A stretch of 64,000 nucleotides of DNA from Xanthobacteraceae bacterium (GTDB taxonomy: Bacteria > Pseudomonadota > Alphaproteobacteria > Rhizobiales > Xanthobacteraceae). The stretch covers positions 156,812 through 220,811 of the forward strand of contig JANINJ010000070.1 of the NCBI GenBank assembly GCA_024508855.1. The letters are read 5' to 3'. A model generated the notes under the pieces. The model ran no database searches. It saw nothing but the letters and a program-made list of their open reading frames with translations, and had not been told where the DNA came from. The translations under genes and the position numbers were made by a program. Below are positions 61,756-64,000 of the stretch, in pieces. The first letter of the stretch is position 1; every line of letters begins with the position of its first letter.

Positions 61756-61997
61756 GCGATGTTTCCTCGATTGCTCTTGTTGTTCTGCGATCTGATTGCG
61801 GCTGCATTGGTAGGCCACCAGCACCGCGGTTTCAATGCACCGTCGCGCAGACGGTCCCGGCAACTTTGCCGTATGCCGTTGGATATCTGGCGAAATGCCG
61901 CGACGCGCTGCCGCATCGGGCTCTCTTGCGCAGGGGCGGCATGCATTCCCATCTTTCCGGCAGGCCGTGCGCTGCTGCGCGGCTGGTGGAGTAGACC

Positions 61998-62933
61998 ATG
62001 AGTTATCTGCGAACCGCGATCCTGCTGGCCGGCCTGACGGCGCTGTTCATGGGCGTCGGTTATCTGATCGGCGGCGCCAGCGGCGCGATGATCGCGCTCG
62101 TTGTCGCGGCAGGCACCAATCTGTTCGCCTACTGGAATTCGGATCGCATGGTGCTGTCGATGTATGGCGCTCATGAGGTGGACGCGCGCACCGCGCCCGA
62201 TCTGCATCGGCTGGTGGCCGATCTCGCGGCACGCGCCGGGCTGCCGATGCCGCGTGTGTTCCTGATGGACAACCCGCAGCCGAACGCCTTCGCCACCGGG
62301 CGCAATCCGCAGAACGCCGCCGTCGCGGTGACGACCGGCCTCGTGCAGTCGCTGAACCGCGAGGAACTGTCGGGCGTGGTTGCGCACGAACTGGCGCACA
62401 TCAAGCATCACGATACGCTGCTGATGACCATCACGGCGACCATTGCCGGTGCGATCTCCATGCTGGCGCAGTTCGGCATGTTCTTCGGCGGCAACCGCAA
62501 CAACAACGGCACCGGCATCATCGGCTCGATTGCGATGATGATCCTCGCGCCGCTCGGCGCCGCGCTGGTGCAGATGGCGATCAGTCGCACCCGCGAATAC
62601 GCCGCCGACGAGATGGGCGCGCGCATCTGCGGTCAGCCGATGTGGCTCGCCTCGGCGCTGGCCAAGATCGACAACGCCGCGCATCAGGTGCCGAACATGG
62701 AGGCCGAACGCGCACCGGCAACCGCGCACATGTTCATCATCAATCCGCTGTCGGGGCAGGGGATGGACAACCTGTTCGCGACCCATCCCTCGACGCAGAA
62801 CCGCATCGCGGCGCTGCAGCGGCTGACCTCGCAGTTCGGCGGCGGCGGTTTTGCGCCGCCACCGTCCGCGCCGCGCGATGGGTCCGGTAGTCCATGGGGT
62901 GGCGCCGCGCGTCCCCGCGGGCCATGGGGTTGA
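61998..62933 (+). CDS. htpX: M48 family zinc metalloprotease HtpX
   Basis: 311 residues. Two N-terminal membrane segments (about 5-45), zinc motif HELAH (His130, Glu131, His134), two further membrane segments (about 140-195), and the third-ligand region [13 protein letters not shown]. The C-terminus is Pro/Gly-rich. In the family HtpX degrades misfolded inner-membrane proteins together with FtsH. Divergent from the LLM oxidoreductase; no heat-shock promoter was recognised. Confidence 0.92.
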   Translation: MSYLRTAILLAGLTALFMGVGYLIGGASGAMIALVVAAGTNLFAYWNSDRMVLSMYGAHEVDARTAPDLHRLVADLAARAGLPMPRVFLMDNPQPNAFATGRNPQNAAVAVTTGLVQSLNREELSGVVAHELAHIKHHDTLLMTITATIAGAISMLAQFGMFFGGNRNNNGTGIIGSIAMMILAPLGAALVQMAISRTREYAADEMGARICGQPMWLASALAKIDNAAHQVPNMEAERAPATAHMFIINPLSGQGMDNLFATHPSTQNRIAALQRLTSQFGGGGFAPPPSAPRDGSGSPWGGAARPRGPWG

Positions 62934-63102
62934 ACGACCAATCGGCGGAATCAGCAAAGCTGAACTGATATCGAGAGGCGCGGGCGCTCGTCGCTCGCGT
63001 TTCGACATGACGACGCGGGTCTATCGATTACCTGTGAGGTAATCGACGCGATGATGTGAAGCTGCGACGATTGCGGACCGTCATTCGCCCGGAGCCGGAA
63101 TC

Positions 63103-64000
63103 GTGCACCAGATCGTTACACCCATCGTCGACACGCGGCTGCGCTGGTGGGTGCTGGCCATCGTCGTCACTGCGCAGTTCATGTTCGGGGTCGATGCCTT
63201 CATCGTCAACGTGGCGATCCCGACCATCGCGGCGGAGTTGCGCGCGACATCGTCGCAGATCGAGGCGGTGGTCGCGATCTATCTGATCGCCTATGCGACG
63301 CTGGTCGTCACCGGCGGCCGGCTCGGCGATATCTACGGCACGCGGCCGGTATTTCTCGCCGGCGTCGCGGGATTCACGCTGACGTCGTTGTGGTGTGGGC
63401 TGGCACAGTCCGGCACCGAACTGATCGTGGCGCGGCTGGCGCAAGGCGCCACCGCGGCGCTGATGGTGCCGCAGGTGCTGGCGACCATCCATGTGCTGTT
63501 TCCCGACGAGACCCGGGCGCGGGCGTTCGCGATCTACGGCATCGTGCTCGGGCTGGCCGGTGCCGCCGGCTTCATTCTCGGCGGCCTGCTGGTGACGGCG
63601 GATCTCGCCGGCCTCGGCTGGCGCGCGGTGTTCTTCGTCAACGTGCCGGTCGGACTCATTATTATCGCAGCGGCGTGGCAATGGATGCCGCAGGCCGCGC
63701 GGCGCGCGGGCACACGGCTCGACATTCCGGGCGCGATGGTGCTGTTCGCGGGATTGCTGTGCCTGATCGGTCCGCTGCTGTTTGGCCATGATGCGCAGTG
63801 GGCGCCATGGGTGTGGCTGGCGATGTTGGCCGGCGGTGCGATCATTGCAGCCTTCGTGCGGCTGGAGCATCGGGTGGCGGCGCGGGGCGGCATGCCGCTG
63901 ATCGATCTGGCGCTGCTGGCCGATGTGCGGTTCATGCGCGGGCTGTGTGCGGCGTTCTTCTTCTTCGCCGCGAACCTGTCGTTCTATCTGGTGATGACCC
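63103..64000 (+). CDS. MFS drug-resistance transporter (DHA2-like), N-terminal part
   Basis: About 299 codons are inside the window and the frame is open at the right edge. GTG 63103 is chosen for GGAG nine bases upstream. Membrane segments begin at once (WWVLAIVVTAQFMFGVDAFIVNVAIPTI). The MFS motif A GGRLGDIYGTRPVF and the ARLAQGATAALMVPQVLATI segment are typical of the 14-segment EmrB/QacA type. Expected role: proton-driven export of a toxic compound. The C-terminal half is missing only because the window ends. Confidence 0.87.
   Translation, partial: MHQIVTPIVDTRLRWWVLAIVVTAQFMFGVDAFIVNVAIPTIAAELRATSSQIEAVVAIYLIAYATLVVTGGRLGDIYGTRPVFLAGVAGFTLTSLWCGLAQSGTELIVARLAQGATAALMVPQVLATIHVLFPDETRARAFAIYGIVLGLAGAAGFILGGLLVTADLAGLGWRAVFFVNVPVGLIIIAAAWQWMPQAARRAGTRLDIPGAMVLFAGLLCLIGPLLFGHDAQWAPWVWLAMLAGGAIIAAFVRLEHRVAARGGMPLIDLALLADVRFMRGLCAAFFFFAANLSFYLVMT

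Overview
The window is high-GC alphaproteobacterial chromosome. Gene content points to the Bradyrhizobiaceae (Bradyrhizobium / Rhodopseudomonas / Afipia / Nitrobacter relatives): cbb3 oxidase maturation genes, several Liv-type transport genes, a TAXI-TRAP binding protein, CaiB-type CoA-transferase, a PQQ alcohol dehydrogenase, and short hairpin repeats with 'gtcatggccggg' or 'gtcgtcccc' arms between genes. The genus cannot be fixed from the sequence alone.

Layout. 1-3.75 kb: tail of ccoP, a small membrane protein, a DUF2189 membrane protein, copper ATPase ccoI and ccoS (no ccoG or ccoH in between). 3.8-6.6 kb: 3-oxoacid CoA-transferase A/B and, divergently, a family III CoA-transferase. 6.7-10.8 kb: quinohaemoprotein alcohol dehydrogenase, hppD and a divergent Lrp/AsnC regulator. 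10.8-13.5 kb: an alternative-oxidase homologue lacking two expected iron ligands, a TTGCG-N4-CGCAA box, a divergent NnrR-like Crp/Fnr regulator, a DUF2478 protein and a small secreted protein. 13.7-19.9 kb: a complete glycerate pathway operon (gcl-hyi-glxR-glycerate kinase-pyk) turning glyoxylate into pyruvate. 20-26.6 kb: a diguanylate cyclase, then a branched-chain amino-acid type ABC transporter operon (binding protein-livHMGF).

26.76-37.21 kb is a 10.4 kb integrated island with lower GC. It has cut a host tRNA-Arg(CCG) gene in two at the anticodon loop: the 3' half lies at 26728-26760 and the 5' half at 37195-37238, each beside one copy of a 14-bp core. The two halves rejoin into a perfect 77-nt tRNA. 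The element does not restore the split gene; instead a different, intact tRNA-Arg(CCG) sits 246 bp inside its right end, in the same orientation. Cargo is defence-like: a tyrosine integrase, an ABC-3C three-component system (SMC/RecF-like ATPase, middle component, nuclease-like effector), a MerR-type HTH fused to an SF2 helicase, and divergently a ComF-like phosphoribosyltransferase followed by a SLOG-like Rossmann domain fused to a HigA2-type HTH. A perfect 20-bp palindrome lies between the divergent groups.

37.3-64 kb is ordinary chromosome again: LysR / gamma-glutamyltransferase / ABC binding protein; an orphan TAXI-TRAP binding protein; an exported SAM-methyltransferase-fold protein; a cNMP-domain patatin phospholipase; an uncharacterised ExbB-like cluster; an arylsulfatase with divergent TetR; an FkbM methyltransferase + ATP-grasp pair; an SDR and a cupin; two class III nucleotide cyclases; a cytochrome P450; an SGNH-like secreted protein; an LLM flavin oxidoreductase; HtpX; and the start of an MFS (DHA2) exporter that runs off the end. 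Two copies of a 147-bp repeat in opposite orientation (45511-45657 and 60315-60461) and two shorter REP-like hairpins lie between genes.
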